From contig NC_007912.1 of the NCBI RefSeq assembly GCF_000013665.1, forward strand, positions 62,001 through 126,000: a DNA stretch of 64,000 nt, in the 5' to 3' direction. How positions within the stretch are numbered: the first letter of the stretch is position 1; every line of letters starts with the position of its first letter. Below the pieces are notes generated by a model, which was not told where the DNA came from, did not search any database, and was given only the letters and a program-made list of their open reading frames with translations. A program made the position numbers and the translations under genes. Of the stretch, positions 20,187 through 29,677 are shown in pieces. The stretch comes from Saccharophagus degradans 2-40 (GTDB lineage Bacteria; Pseudomonadota; Gammaproteobacteria; Pseudomonadales; Cellvibrionaceae).

Positions 20187-20945
20187 CTACCCATTTCTCA
20201 TAGCCAACAACCCAGCAATATCAATCGGCTCGCCATAGCGGGCAAACTCCGTCTCTTGGCTTTCTATAGCCAAAATAGACATACGATCGGCAAGCTCATT
20301 GCCTTCTACGCCCACATGGCCATTAACATGCAGTATTTGCACCTTGCCCTTAAGGGTTTGGTAAAGGGCGAACATGGTTTGAATTAATTCAAGGTTTTTA
20401 ATTTCGCCGCCCGCTTTTTTCCAGCCCTTTTTCTGCCAGCCCGCTGCCCATTGGGTTATGCATTGAATAGAATACTTCGAATCGCAAAAAATCGCCGTAC
20501 TATTGCCCGCTGCAAGCTCTTGCTCGGCCAGCATCATCGCTTGGTGCAAAGCGTTTAGCTCGGCGGTATTATTGGTGCCGTTGGGATTGTACAAACCGTA
20601 CCACAACTCACTAATTTTGCCGTCGCGGTACACCGCAATACCAGACCCTGCATTACCAGGGTTTGGCTCACAACCGCCATCGGTAAAAATTTTGGTGTAG
20701 GCATCCAGTGCATCGACTTCTTTGGCGCTGTAGGTTTTTACGGTGTTGTTGCCGGTAGCGCGTTTACCCGCACCGGTAGACGCAGTTACACCTTTACCAC
20801 CAAAAGCAGCCTCTGCTTCGGCTTTAGTAGGAAACGACTTATAACGCGCGCCAGCGAATTTATCGATTTGCTTTTTGCACGTTGCCCAATCGGTAAAAAT
20901 ACCCGTTTGCCTACCTTGCCATACTACGTAAAACTTACTTGCCAC
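20187..20945 (-). CDS. Ribonuclease H with N-terminal hybrid-binding domain
   Basis: 252 aa. Residues ~4-50 (KFYVVWQGRQTGIFTDWATC... AEAEAAFGG) are an RNase H1 hybrid-binding (viroplasmin-like) domain as in eukaryotic RNase H1. Residues ~85-235 are a type 1 RNase H with the catalytic carboxylates in FTDGGCEPNPG, TAELNAL, FCDSKYS and GNELADRM. It cleaves RNA in RNA-DNA hybrids. A HBD-RNase H is an alternative to the short E. coli type HI enzyme. Single gene. Confidence 0.92.
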   Translation of the reverse strand: MASKFYVVWQGRQTGIFTDWATCKKQIDKFAGARYKSFPTKAEAEAAFGGKGVTASTGAGKRATGNNTVKTYSAKEVDALDAYTKIFTDGGCEPNPGNAGSGIAVYRDGKISELWYGLYNPNGTNNTAELNALHQAMMLAEQELAAGNSTAIFCDSKYSIQCITQWAAGWQKKGWKKAGGEIKNLELIQTMFALYQTLKGKVQILHVNGHVGVEGNELADRMSILAIESQETEFARYGEPIDIAGLLAMRNG

Positions 20946-21614
20946 GTTTTTTTCCTATTTTAAAATCGTTAAGCTCGCCTGCAATTTTTATTGGGAGCAT
21001 TTGGTTAGAATGGGGCTACGCGATAGTTAAATGATCATAGCAAAATCTATGGAGTGCAGTTATCTAGACTGATTTCCTACGCGTGAAAGACTGCCGCTAT
21101 TCGCACTGTTGGAATCGCGCTTACCGAATATCAATCTTTACAGTCCTACAACAAATGTAAAACTCTCTCAGGTTTATAAGTCAGTCAATAAGTGAAGTGC
21201 TAAATACCCAAATGAAATACGGGTCCCTCTACTGCGATCACTTATAGCGGGCTTGCTTTTATCGAAGCTATCAATTTCCAGTTAAACACCTGCCCTATAA
21301 TTGGCCAACACATCAAATTCAACAAATAGTCGATTATCTGTAAGCCATGTTCCTTTCAACAGGTTCCCACCTTACTCTGCTATTGACGAACACGAAACCA
21401 ATATTCCATTTGCTGGAGAGAGGGTGTATTTAGAAAGCAAAGTGGCCAACCAAGGATAACGCTCCTGATGAGTTCGAAATGAATCGGCCGTTTCTTTAAG
21501 TGTAAGCGTGTGGTTAACTACACGCTTACATAGTGTTCACGTTAAACCACCCAAAAAGTGCGCAGTGCTAGTTTAACATTGTTATTGCCGCGCCTTGCAG
21601 CGATTGTTAAATAT
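20946..21614. other. 669-base stretch without a recognisable gene
   Basis: No open frame with a credible start and coding pattern was found on either strand. It holds the promoter side of the RNase H gene and, near its far end, a long palindrome (listed separately). It may contain eroded coding sequence. Confidence 0.5.
21501..21530. repeat. 30-base near-perfect palindrome
   Basis: The left arm TGTAAGCGTGT and right arm ACACGCTTACA flank a self-complementary GTTAAC centre; only one symmetric pair mismatches. It lies 85 bases beyond the stop codon of the GFA gene on its transcribed side. There is no T-run after it on either strand, so a classical terminator is doubtful; a protein-binding site or hairpin is possible. 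Confidence 0.7.
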
Positions 21615-22031
21615 TTAGCCCCCCATTCCTGGAGGCAAGGTGTCAAATGTTGGTAAGCCGCTAGGAAAGGTAGCCCAGGAGGGCGCCGAGGATGCATAGA
21701 TTGACATTCTAGGTTGGAACTCATTATTTTGTAGGGCAGTGGCAGATACCGAGTAAAAATTACCTGCAGTAATCTCCGCGCATACTGCAGTACTACATTT
21801 GCCACAGAACAAATAATTAACGTTTTGACTGGAGTTGCCTTTACGCGTATACGATGACGGTGTGCCTTTCGTAAAATTGAAATTATCTTTTGGCACCCAA
21901 ACACCAAACCATTTGTCGGACCCTGTAAGGGCCTGACACGCTTTGCAATAGCAAAAAATTGAATTAATCGGATCGTTTTCAAAGCAAAATTCAATTTCGC
22001 CGCAACTACAACTTCCAATATGTCTTTTCAT
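21615..22031 (-). CDS. GFA/CENP-V-family zinc protein
   Basis: 138 aa protein of the glutathione-dependent formaldehyde-activating (GFA) fold. The zinc-binding cysteines appear in the usual order: GSCSCGEIEF, CYCKACQ and FCGKC. The family includes S-(hydroxymethyl)glutathione synthase, but most small members have no proven activity, so no reaction is claimed. It is divergent from the TetR gene at 22125, and a ~90-base piece of its 5' end is repeated on the far side of that gene. Confidence 0.85.
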   Translation of the reverse strand: MKRHIGSCSCGEIEFCFENDPINSIFCYCKACQALTGSDKWFGVWVPKDNFNFTKGTPSSYTRKGNSSQNVNYLFCGKCSTAVCAEITAGNFYSVSATALQNNEFQPRMSIYASSAPSWATFPSGLPTFDTLPPGMGG

Positions 22032-22082
22032 GTTATCTCCGATGTTATTGAAAATGTGACTTCATGTTAGGGGAGAAATTAA

Positions 22083-22100
22083 ATATGATAAAGAACATAT
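22083..22100. promoter_or_regulatory. Possible TetR-type operator
   Basis: ATATG-N8-CATAT is an inverted repeat in the 93-base gap between the GFA and TetR genes. Position suits autoregulation of the TetR gene and control of the GFA gene, but the arms are short and A/T-rich. Confidence 0.3.
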
Positions 22101-22124
22101 AAAACTGTAAGAAGGCTTAGCCCT

Positions 22125-22706
22125 ATGCCATATACAAAGGCTCACAAAAGCAAAACTCGGGAGATAATTCTGGAAAATTCTTTCAGGCTATTTTCTGTAA
22201 AAGGTTTCAAAGGCGTTACGATAAACGATTTGATGAATAATTGCGGGCTCACTCGTGGTGGCTTCTACGCCCATTTCAGTAGTAAAGCAGAACTTTATAG
22301 AGAGGCATTAAAATTTAGAGCCAGTCGCACTAAGCTTGCGGGCCTTAAGCCAGAGGGTACATCTAATGAAGAGTGGTTGGCTTTGTTGCTAAATAAGTAT
22401 CTAAGCTTGGAGCATGTTAAAGGAGAGCGCTCTCTGTCTTGTCCGCTAGCTTTTTTGACCACAGACATCAACATGCAGAATAAAGAAATAAAAGCAGCTT
22501 ATGCCGACACTTACCATGGCATGAACACGGCAATTATGGAGTATGCAAGTAGCTATACCGACTGTGACGAGCAAGATATTTTGTCGGTAACTGCAATGAT
22601 GATTGGCGCTGTTGCTATAGCTAGAACGCTTCAGGATCAAGATTCGATTGAGCGTTTACTATCTGCGTGCAGGCGAGAAGTTGGTTTAAAATTAGGTGGT
22701 ATATGA
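22125..22706 (+). CDS. TetR/AcrR-family transcriptional regulator
   Basis: 193 aa. Residues ~9-55 form the TetR helix-turn-helix (REIILENSFRLFSVKGFKGV then NCGLTRGGFYAHFSSKAELY). The C-terminal ligand domain resembles the AcrR/QacR-like group that often controls detoxification genes. It is divergent from the GFA gene, which is its most likely target. A broken copy of the GFA 5' end follows immediately after its stop. Confidence 0.9.
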   Translation: MPYTKAHKSKTREIILENSFRLFSVKGFKGVTINDLMNNCGLTRGGFYAHFSSKAELYREALKFRASRTKLAGLKPEGTSNEEWLALLLNKYLSLEHVKGERSLSCPLAFLTTDINMQNKEIKAAYADTYHGMNTAIMEYASSYTDCDEQDILSVTAMMIGAVAIARTLQDQDSIERLLSACRREVGLKLGGI

Positions 22707-22708
22707 TC

Positions 22709-22820
22709 TTGTAAGGGCCTAACACTATTAGAAGTAGTAAAAATTGAATTAATCGGATCGTTTTCAAAGAAAAATTCAATTTCGCCGCAACTACAACTTC
22801 CTAAACCATATAACATTCGA
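22709..22820 (-). pseudogene. Truncated, frameshifted duplicate of the GFA gene 5' end
   Basis: Bases ~22709-22802 repeat ~21924-22019 with few differences, in the same orientation. On the minus strand it still reads GSCSCGEIEF-x-FENDPINSIF, but then a one-base loss shifts the frame, the CYCKAC zinc motif is destroyed, and the remaining three quarters of the gene are missing. The two copies bracket the TetR gene, indicating a past tandem duplication or recombination. Confidence 0.8.
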
Positions 22821-22893
22821 GTTAAATGTTGATGATTACGTTTAATGTTTTCTTGTGGGCCCATTTTTTGAAGCAAAATAGGCCCGCCTGCAG

Positions 22894-23274
22894 CTACTGA
22901 CTACCACTACTAAACATTACATTTTCCGGTGGTGCAGCTTGCGGATTAACCGTGGCTACTCTGTATTTATTTGCAAGAACCTCTATTAAATCTATTGCTG
23001 CGCTCGAAGCAGGCCCACTGCCGACACTAACGCAGATGTAGCCTTCGCCATGAAGTACATCACACGCCCATGCGGAGTCATCGTATTCATCGTCATCAGC
23101 ATTTTCATCGAGTGGTGGGTGCTCGGCAAACAACTCAGCTTTGAATAGATCAAACTGCTCATTCGAATTCCATTCCACCTGCTCGTTGCGCATTACCTTG
23201 TTATATAATTCTTCAATTTTTTCTACTGAAGTTTCACCTTGGTGAATCGCAAAAAAACCTAATTCGAAACTCAT
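22894..23274 (-). CDS. Hypothetical protein
   Basis: 126 aa, preceded by a good ribosome-binding site (GAGGGA, seven bases before ATG). Acidic overall with a D/E run near residues 57-67 (ENADDDEYDD). The second half has a short alternating hydrophobic pattern (GYICVSVGSGPAS, IDLIEVLANKYRV). Cytoplasmic, no signal peptide. I do not recognise a family. Confidence 0.65.
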   Translation of the reverse strand: MSFELGFFAIHQGETSVEKIEELYNKVMRNEQVEWNSNEQFDLFKAELFAEHPPLDENADDDEYDDSAWACDVLHGEGYICVSVGSGPASSAAIDLIEVLANKYRVATVNPQAAPPENVMFSSGSQ

Positions 23275-23322
23275 AATATCCCTCGGAGTTTTAACGTTAA
23301 AAATAGTTCTATTTTATCTAAA

Positions 23323-26300
23323 CTAATAATCACGCTTCCATAAAAGCTCCGCCGAGCCGCCTTTCGCGCCGCCGGTGGTGCTTTCTAAGCTTATGCTGGG
23401 TGTTAATTCAATTAGTATATTGCCCTGCCACGGGTGGGTGGGGTCGCTTGAACGTTCTAGTTCTAAATATACATTTTCGCTTAGGTATTTACCTGCGCCC
23501 ACTTTTACGCCTTTATCGCCGGCTTCGTTTTCTTCCGAATCGACGGTAAGGGTATCTACGCCTAGTAAATCGCGGGTGCTGCCTATAGGGTCAAAGCCGC
23601 CGCCGCCACCCTTGAGGGTGTTAACTGCAGATGCCAATTGCACTGCCTGTAGGGCGGTAATTTGTTGGCGGTCTTTGCCAAATATTAATTGTGCCAATAT
23701 TTCTTCTTCGGGTAGCGAAGGTATTGAGGTGAGCTTTAAGGTGAACTTATCGCCTATGCCTGTTACTTCGGCGCGAATCTCTGTTTCTTTTTTGCTGTAA
23801 ACACCAATAATTAATATGGTGGCTACTTGGTTGCTAAAACCTACTTCACCGCGTTCTAATTTAAAGCGTTTGCCAAATATATCGAAATGACCACGCACCG
23901 TTTTAAAGGCGCCGTGGTAAGTAATGTTAGATACTGGGCCGTTTAAATCTATTTTACCGGCTAGCTCTGCTTCTAACCCGCGGCCGCGTATAAACGCTTG
24001 TTGATCGGCTCGTATAGTTAAATCTAGGCTTAGCACCGCCATATTGGATTGGCTGGCTTTGGTTTCTTCTATTTCTTCCGATGCAAACGAGTATTCGATT
24101 TGCGGAATGCTTGGACCAGGGTTGCCTTCTATGGATACCGCAAGTGGCGCAACTTCTAAGTCGCCACTTAAAAGTAGGGCTTCGAAATTACCGTTTAACT
24201 GCAATTCGCCGTTAATTTGGCCTTCTATTTCTTTGCGGTCTATCGCGTTCATGTTGTGCGCTTGTATTGTTAACTGCACGGCGTTGTCTGCAAAAGGCTC
24301 AAGCCAGTTTAATGCACCTTGGGCGGTTACTTTGCCGCCGCGAGTATCTTCTATACTTATATTTGAAAGCGCTAAGTTAGGGCCATCGGCAACGGCCTGC
24401 AGGGTTATGTTTTTAAAGTTCAAACCTTGTGAACTATTTTGATAAGCACCATCTGCTAATTGTAGTTCACCCTCAATATGCGGGTTAGTGCGCGAGCCTT
24501 TTAGGGCAAGCTCTGCGTTAAACTGGCCATCTAGCTTGTGGTCGCGCTCAAGTAAAAACGCCAGTGCGCCCAAATTTAATCGGCTGCTTAGCGTAATGTT
24601 TGGCAACTGGTTACTGTTGCTAATGCTATCGAATAGCGATTGGGTGTTAACAGTTAAGTTTATCCAGTCGGTTTGGCTGTTAGTTGCTGGTTCTTCTGCT
24701 GCAATATTTTTTGCGGCGCTGTCTGCGCTTTCTACTTGGGTGCGAATAATATTGGATTGTAACTTCCAGTGGCCTGCTTGCTGCTCGTTAGCATTACTGG
24801 TTTTATTGGTGTTGTTATTGCTTTCTGTAGTGTTGTCGCCATCGGTAAAGGCAAATTGCCAATCGATATTTTGAGTTTTTAATTGGCCGTTTTTCTTGCG
24901 GCTGGTGCGCTGTTTAAATTGGGTTATGTAATGCCCTTCACCTCTAAAGTGCAAAGCAGCTAGCCAATTAAAATCGAACGCTTGGGCGGCGGGTGTATTG
25001 GCATCTAGCTGTACTGTGAGGTGGCCCTTGCTATCTGGCCAGCCGTAGGGCGCTACCAGCGCTGCGGGTAGTTGGTTCGCTTGTAAAGACCAGTTCATAG
25101 CTGGCAGTGGCGAGCTTAAGTTTATATCGCCTTCTATATGTAAAAGCGGCTCGGATGTAGGCGCATTGGGTAACTGTAGGCTTAGCAAGCCAATATCTAA
25201 TATTTTGTCGCGCCAATCGGCTGCCAAATTTAATTCGATTGGTTGGCGTTGGTAGTTGCCGTTAAGTTGTAATAAAGGGTAACTTAACTCGCCACCCATT
25301 TTTACATTTGCGGCGGGTGCTTTTAGTGGCCCCTGTACATGGGTTGTTAGATGAATATTGCCTTCGAGTTCTTCGGGTAGGTTTACATTAAACAGCTTAA
25401 GCAGTGGGGCGGTTATATTTTTTACCTGGGCGGTTAAATCGGTTTTGTCGCCAAGCAAGTCTATGTTGCCCTTGGCGCTAAGGGTGGTTTCACCCAGTTG
25501 GGCGTTTGCGGCTTGTAGCGAAACAAGCTTAATGGTGCCCTTGGCGGTAAACGTAGCTGTTAAAGGTTGCTCTTTATAACTGCCGTTAACCCCTGTGCGC
25601 GCCTCTATATTTAAATTCTCTAAACGATTTAAATAGCTGCCATTAATTGTGGCGGTGGTTTTTTCTATGTTTAGTATTAAATCGCGCGGTAAAGGCTGAT
25701 TAAAGCGTTGCAGCAAATCGTGTAGTGTTTGTGCATTTATTGCGTTTGCGCCTACTTTTAAATTAAGCGTTTGTTTGCTTACATCAATATTGCCCTGCGC
25801 TTGTAGGTCAATATTCTGCTTGTTATTTTTTGTTTTTAGCGCAAGCGAGCTAATGCTCACTTTTTGCTTTTCTACTGCTACATTAAATTGCGCAACAATA
25901 GGCAGCGTTTGTTGGCCGCTTAATAGGGTGGCGTTAAGCTCGCTGCGGCTATTGGCTTTTAAGTTGGGGGTAATAATGCTGCTAAGCAACGGTTGAATAT
26001 CTAAAGGGTGTTCACCTTTATCTATTGCTTTAGGTAGGGTTAGCTCAACAGTGGTGTCGCTGGTGAGGGTGCCACTTTGTATGCCGGGTACCCACGGTGA
26101 AAGTATACCCAATGGAAACTGATCAAGACTAACGTCGCCGGTAATCTGCGATTTATCACTATTCCAATGGGCGTTTAATGTGTGCTGCTTTTTGTTGGTG
26201 GCAATGGTGAGTTGCTGCAAGGTAATATTGGTGAAATTTTTATTGGTTTTTACTTTGCCATTGGCGTTTAGCGCGTAGCTATTTAATTGCTGGCTCAATT

Positions 26301-27138
26301 GTTTTAAATCGAGCTGCAGGCTTTCTTCGTCAAACGTAATGCGCGCGTCTAGTTTGGTATCTACAGCTTGATTGGCCGGCAATTTTAGTAGCGCGCCTAG
26401 TAAGCCCTGTTGCGTATTAGTAACGGCCTCTTGAATGCTAGCTTTTATTGCTAGTGTGTTTGCACTTACAAGGTGTGAGCTAATGTCGAGCGACATTTTA
26501 GGGTGTTCGTCTCCCAAGCTTTGCGCGGTAAAGGTCACGTCGAGCGGGGAGCTTGGCGTAAAAGCGCTGGCTTTGCCGTTTACTTTGTAGCGCGGCAAAT
26601 ACTCGGCTTGCGGTAGTGCTAGGGCGAGTTCATCGATGGCCAGTTTTTTTAATTCAATTTGCCAGTCGAACGCGAGTGGTAATTCGGTTTTTTCTTTAGG
26701 TTCCGGTGGTGGGCTTTCGCTAGCGGCTTGATGTGTGTAGCTGAGCTTTGCGCTGGAAATTTCATTTACAATAATGCGTTTGCCCAGTAGCGGGCTTAGC
26801 TCGGCTTGTAGGCGCAGTTTGTGCGCGTCTACTAATGGTTGACCATTTTTGGTTACATGCAGGGCTTCAAAATACCAATCTAATAACCCCTTGCTTGTTG
26901 CGCCTTCTATTTGCACGGCAATGCCGGTATCTAGGTCGTTAAAAAAGCTAACGCCTTGGCCCAAAGCCCATTCGCGACCAGTTTGCGTACCCAATACCCA
27001 GCCAACAAATGCCAGCACAATGCATATAGTTAAAAGAGCAAGCCATAGGGTGCGCTTAATTATTTTCCAAACGCGGCTTTGCGGCGCTTTGTTTGCACGC
27101 GGTTCGCCTTGTTCTGGGTTGGGTGTACTGCTCATCAA
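23323..27138 (-). CDS. tamB: Translocation and assembly module subunit TamB
   Basis: 1271 aa, close to the usual TamB length. A single N-terminal membrane anchor (IKRTLWLALLTICIVLAFVGWVL in part) is followed by a long beta-strand-rich AsmA/TamB-like body. The C-terminal DUF490/TamB region (about the last 350 residues) includes FDIFGKRFKLERGEVGFSN in part and EEILAQLIFGKD, ending in LLWKRDY. TamB spans the periplasm and works with TamA in outer-membrane protein insertion or phospholipid transport. Its ATG overlaps the tamA stop by four bases. Confidence 0.95.
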   Translation of the reverse strand: MMSSTPNPEQGEPRANKAPQSRVWKIIKRTLWLALLTICIVLAFVGWVLGTQTGREWALGQGVSFFNDLDTGIAVQIEGATSKGLLDWYFEALHVTKNGQPLVDAHKLRLQAELSPLLGKRIIVNEISSAKLSYTHQAASESPPPEPKEKTELPLAFDWQIELKKLAIDELALALPQAEYLPRYKVNGKASAFTPSSPLDVTFTAQSLGDEHPKMSLDISSHLVSANTLAIKASIQEAVTNTQQGLLGALLKLPANQAVDTKLDARITFDEESLQLDLKQLSQQLNSYALNANGKVKTNKNFTNITLQQLTIATNKKQHTLNAHWNSDKSQITGDVSLDQFPLGILSPWVPGIQSGTLTSDTTVELTLPKAIDKGEHPLDIQPLLSSIITPNLKANSRSELNATLLSGQQTLPIVAQFNVAVEKQKVSISSLALKTKNNKQNIDLQAQGNIDVSKQTLNLKVGANAINAQTLHDLLQRFNQPLPRDLILNIEKTTATINGSYLNRLENLNIEARTGVNGSYKEQPLTATFTAKGTIKLVSLQAANAQLGETTLSAKGNIDLLGDKTDLTAQVKNITAPLLKLFNVNLPEELEGNIHLTTHVQGPLKAPAANVKMGGELSYPLLQLNGNYQRQPIELNLAADWRDKILDIGLLSLQLPNAPTSEPLLHIEGDINLSSPLPAMNWSLQANQLPAALVAPYGWPDSKGHLTVQLDANTPAAQAFDFNWLAALHFRGEGHYITQFKQRTSRKKNGQLKTQNIDWQFAFTDGDNTTESNNNTNKTSNANEQQAGHWKLQSNIIRTQVESADSAAKNIAAEEPATNSQTDWINLTVNTQSLFDSISNSNQLPNITLSSRLNLGALAFLLERDHKLDGQFNAELALKGSRTNPHIEGELQLADGAYQNSSQGLNFKNITLQAVADGPNLALSNISIEDTRGGKVTAQGALNWLEPFADNAVQLTIQAHNMNAIDRKEIEGQINGELQLNGNFEALLLSGDLEVAPLAVSIEGNPGPSIPQIEYSFASEEIEETKASQSNMAVLSLDLTIRADQQAFIRGRGLEAELAGKIDLNGPVSNITYHGAFKTVRGHFDIFGKRFKLERGEVGFSNQVATILIIGVYSKKETEIRAEVTGIGDKFTLKLTSIPSLPEEEILAQLIFGKDRQQITALQAVQLASAVNTLKGGGGGFDPIGSTRDLLGVDTLTVDSEENEAGDKGVKVGAGKYLSENVYLELERSSDPTHPWQGNILIELTPSISLESTTGGAKGGSAELLWKRDY

Positions 27139-28976
27139 AATGCTTGTCCAATACTAATATAAAGCTGGAAACTGTCGTCGATACCTTCGCGTTTATCCAA
27201 TGGAAAACCAAAGTCCACACGAATAGGGGCAAAGCTTGTGTGATAGCGCAAGCCTAAACCCGCGCCCCATAAAAAGTCGTGACCAAAAGCGGGTGCTTCA
27301 CTGGCATAGGCATAGCCGCCATCTAAGAAAAGTACTAAGCCCCAATTGCCGGCAAAGCGAGTGCGCAACTCTGCAGAAACTTCGCCAAAGGATTTACCGC
27401 CATCTGGCTCGGATTCGGTAAGCTCGCCCAAACTTTGGTAACTGTAGCCGCGCACCGAGCCGCCGCCGCCCACATAAAAACGTTGGTCGGCTGGCACATC
27501 GTTTAATGCCGCGCCCGATATAGAGCCGGTGGAAACGCGCAGTGCTACCGTTGGACTCATCGCCCAGTCGGTTTTAGATGCATATACGCTGGTGGTGGCT
27601 GTCCAGCGCATAAAGCGTGTGTCTTGTTTGCTTATATCGGCAAACGGTGTGAGGCTTGTGTTAAACATCCAGCCGCGTGTGGCATTGAGTAAGCTATTAC
27701 GGTAGTCGTAGGTAAAGCCCACCGGAATAGAAATAAGGTTATAGGTTTCGCTTTGCTCGGCTTCCACAATATCTGCATAGGTTAGCGCTAAGCCCACTTC
27801 GGCACTGGTGTGGTCGCCTAACTGACGCGCCACAATCCCGCTGCCTTCAGCACGGGTGGAATCGTAAGCGTCGGTTGTTTCGCGTTCAAAGTGTGAGCGC
27901 AGGGTAAGGTCTTGGTTGTCGATAATAAAGCGCGGCAAAATATAGCGGCCGGTAGCAAAGCGCGAGATTTCATTAAAGCCAGTGTCTAACGATAAGTTTT
28001 CGGCACTGCCAAATAAATTGCGATGCTCCCAGCCCACCTGCATGCCCAGGCCGCCGTCGGTACTGTAATTTAAACCTGTTTTAACCGTGCGATGGTGCCG
28101 TTCATTAAGGTGAAAAGTTATGTCTACCTTGCTGGCCACGTCGGGGTTGTAGCTGGGGTTGAGATCGTATTTGTAATCTACGCTAACCAGTAAATTAGAT
28201 TGCAGTAGCTGCAATCGCGTTTCATCAACCTGTTTACGCTTAAAGCAGGTACCTGGTTCTAGTTTGGCTTGGCGGGTCAAATAATCGAGTTTGATGCTAG
28301 TTTGGCCCTTGAAGCTGATTTCGCCAAATAGGGCATCTGGGCTTTGTTGCAGGGTAAATACAATATCTGCCCCCGCCTTGCTGGCGTGTAAAGTAACGTT
28401 GTAGCTTAGGTTTATTTCGTACAGGCAGTAATTGTCATTTATATAATTTTCTATAAACGCCTGGGCACCAAGTACCGATTGCGCTTTAACTGCGTCACCT
28501 GTTTGCAAAGGTATATTGCTGGGTTTGGCAACATGTTTGGGGAAGTTAAACGCAATTTTGCTTACTTTGTACTGCGCGCCAGAATCTACGCTGTATTCAA
28601 TAGTGGCATTATCGTCTTCGGCTTGGCCGTGAAAAATACGGTAGTTAACCTCGCCAGAATAGTAGCCCATAGAAGTGAGGGTTTTTTCTAATACTTCTAC
28701 TTCTTCTTTTACGCGACGCCTTGCCGGCATGGTTTTTAATTTTGGCTGGTAGCGCAGGTTTTCTTTTAGGCGGCTGTTTAGCTCTTCTTCGAGTGCTTTG
28801 CGGGCGCTGTCGCTTTCTGGGCTGTTTAGCGTAAGCGTGTACGAAGAAGTATTGCTAAAAATATCTAGGCCAAGGGCATGTGCGGAAGCGCTACTTCCAA
28901 GTAAGAGTGCCGCGTATATCAAATAACCGATGAAAGCAGCACTAGAAAAGACTGGTGCTTTAAATTTAAACAACAC
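27135..28976 (-). CDS. tamA: Translocation and assembly module subunit TamA (Omp85 family)
   Basis: 613 aa. Signal peptide at the N-terminus, POTRA domains through about residue 290, and a C-terminal 16-strand Omp85 barrel. Conserved barrel elements include the VRGYSYQSLGE segment (VRGF/Y motif of loop 6) and the terminal strand FQLYISIGQAF. First gene of the tamA-tamB operon. Slightly longer than E. coli TamA. Confidence 0.94.
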   Translation of the reverse strand: MLFKFKAPVFSSAAFIGYLIYAALLLGSSASAHALGLDIFSNTSSYTLTLNSPESDSARKALEEELNSRLKENLRYQPKLKTMPARRRVKEEVEVLEKTLTSMGYYSGEVNYRIFHGQAEDDNATIEYSVDSGAQYKVSKIAFNFPKHVAKPSNIPLQTGDAVKAQSVLGAQAFIENYINDNYCLYEINLSYNVTLHASKAGADIVFTLQQSPDALFGEISFKGQTSIKLDYLTRQAKLEPGTCFKRKQVDETRLQLLQSNLLVSVDYKYDLNPSYNPDVASKVDITFHLNERHHRTVKTGLNYSTDGGLGMQVGWEHRNLFGSAENLSLDTGFNEISRFATGRYILPRFIIDNQDLTLRSHFERETTDAYDSTRAEGSGIVARQLGDHTSAEVGLALTYADIVEAEQSETYNLISIPVGFTYDYRNSLLNATRGWMFNTSLTPFADISKQDTRFMRWTATTSVYASKTDWAMSPTVALRVSTGSISGAALNDVPADQRFYVGGGGSVRGYSYQSLGELTESEPDGGKSFGEVSAELRTRFAGNWGLVLFLDGGYAYASEAPAFGHDFLWGAGLGLRYHTSFAPIRVDFGFPLDKREGIDDSFQLYISIGQAF

Positions 28977-29152
28977 AGATAAAGGTCACTTGTTGGTTTG
29001 GAAGAGTGCGAAGTATTTCATTAATGCCGCTGCGGTGAAAGCGCAAAAGGTAAACATATTTGTAAGAGCTGTGTACGCGTTGTTACGCCCTAATCAAAGC
29101 GGTGTTTAGTGCAATACAACTACTAGGACAAAATAATAAGTGAGAAGTTTAA

Positions 29153-29204
29153 AGGGGAAAAAAGACCCCGTACCAAGAGAAGAGGGAGGAGAGAAGGTAC
29201 GGGG
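29153..29204 (-). terminator. Terminator with a 21-base all-pyrimidine loop (minus strand)
   Basis: On the minus strand CCCCGTACC (29204-29196) pairs with GGTACGGGG (29174-29166), then TCTTTTTT follows. The 21-base loop (29175-29195) is made only of C and T and includes CTCCTCCCT. It terminates the small exported-protein gene at 29315, about 110 bases downstream of its stop. The loop content suggests a possible 3'-UTR-derived small RNA; see findings. The rest of the 28977-29314 gap shows nothing else. Confidence 0.85.
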
Positions 29205-29314
29205 CTAGCTCTTTGTATATAAAGAGGTCTACAAGTGAGAGGTCTAACAATAAAACAAACTAACAAGTACTACATAAAACAATAAAAAACAGTTTCGAGA
29301 GTTAAACGTTCGAA

Positions 29315-29608
29315 TTACTCTTCGAAAGATACAGAGGCTTTCTCTGCAATCTTAATATCCAGTTCAAACGTTAGCGCTTCGCCAATACGTTTGTTCATCT
29401 GGGTAATATTCTCGTTCAATTCTGCAATATCATGCGCGGTGGCTTTACCTTCAAAGGCTTCACTAGTCCAGCTTGAGCTGACGCCTGTCTCCGCAATCGC
29501 AACTACAATTTCTTCTGCAGCAGAACTCGGATTAGAGGCATCAACCTCACCAGCAGTGAGACCAGCAGAAGCTAAAGTGGCAACCAGTGCTACTAATAAC
29601 TTTTTCAT
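29315..29608 (-). CDS. Small exported protein of unknown function
   Basis: 97 aa with a clear Sec signal peptide (MKKLLVALVATLASAGLTAG) and strong ribosome-binding site (CAGGAGA). The mature ~75 residues are rich in Ala, Glu and Ser, probably helical (NENITQMNKRIGEALTF), without cysteines. It has its own terminator and a long upstream region with repeated GTTAC/GTAAC elements, so it looks like a separately and perhaps strongly expressed gene. No family recognised. Confidence 0.75.
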   Translation of the reverse strand: MKKLLVALVATLASAGLTAGEVDASNPSSAAEEIVVAIAETGVSSSWTSEAFEGKATAHDIAELNENITQMNKRIGEALTFELDIKIAEKASVSFEE

Positions 29609-29677
29609 GTGATTCTCCTGTTGATACTAAAAGGTTGATACCGAATACCAGCTTTTGGCCGGTCTCAGTTGCAAGTT

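Noticed and set aside
21542-22018. 158-codon frame overlapping the GFA gene in another frame
   Set aside because: The GFA frame carries the ordered zinc-binding cysteines, whereas this one has no recognisable feature.
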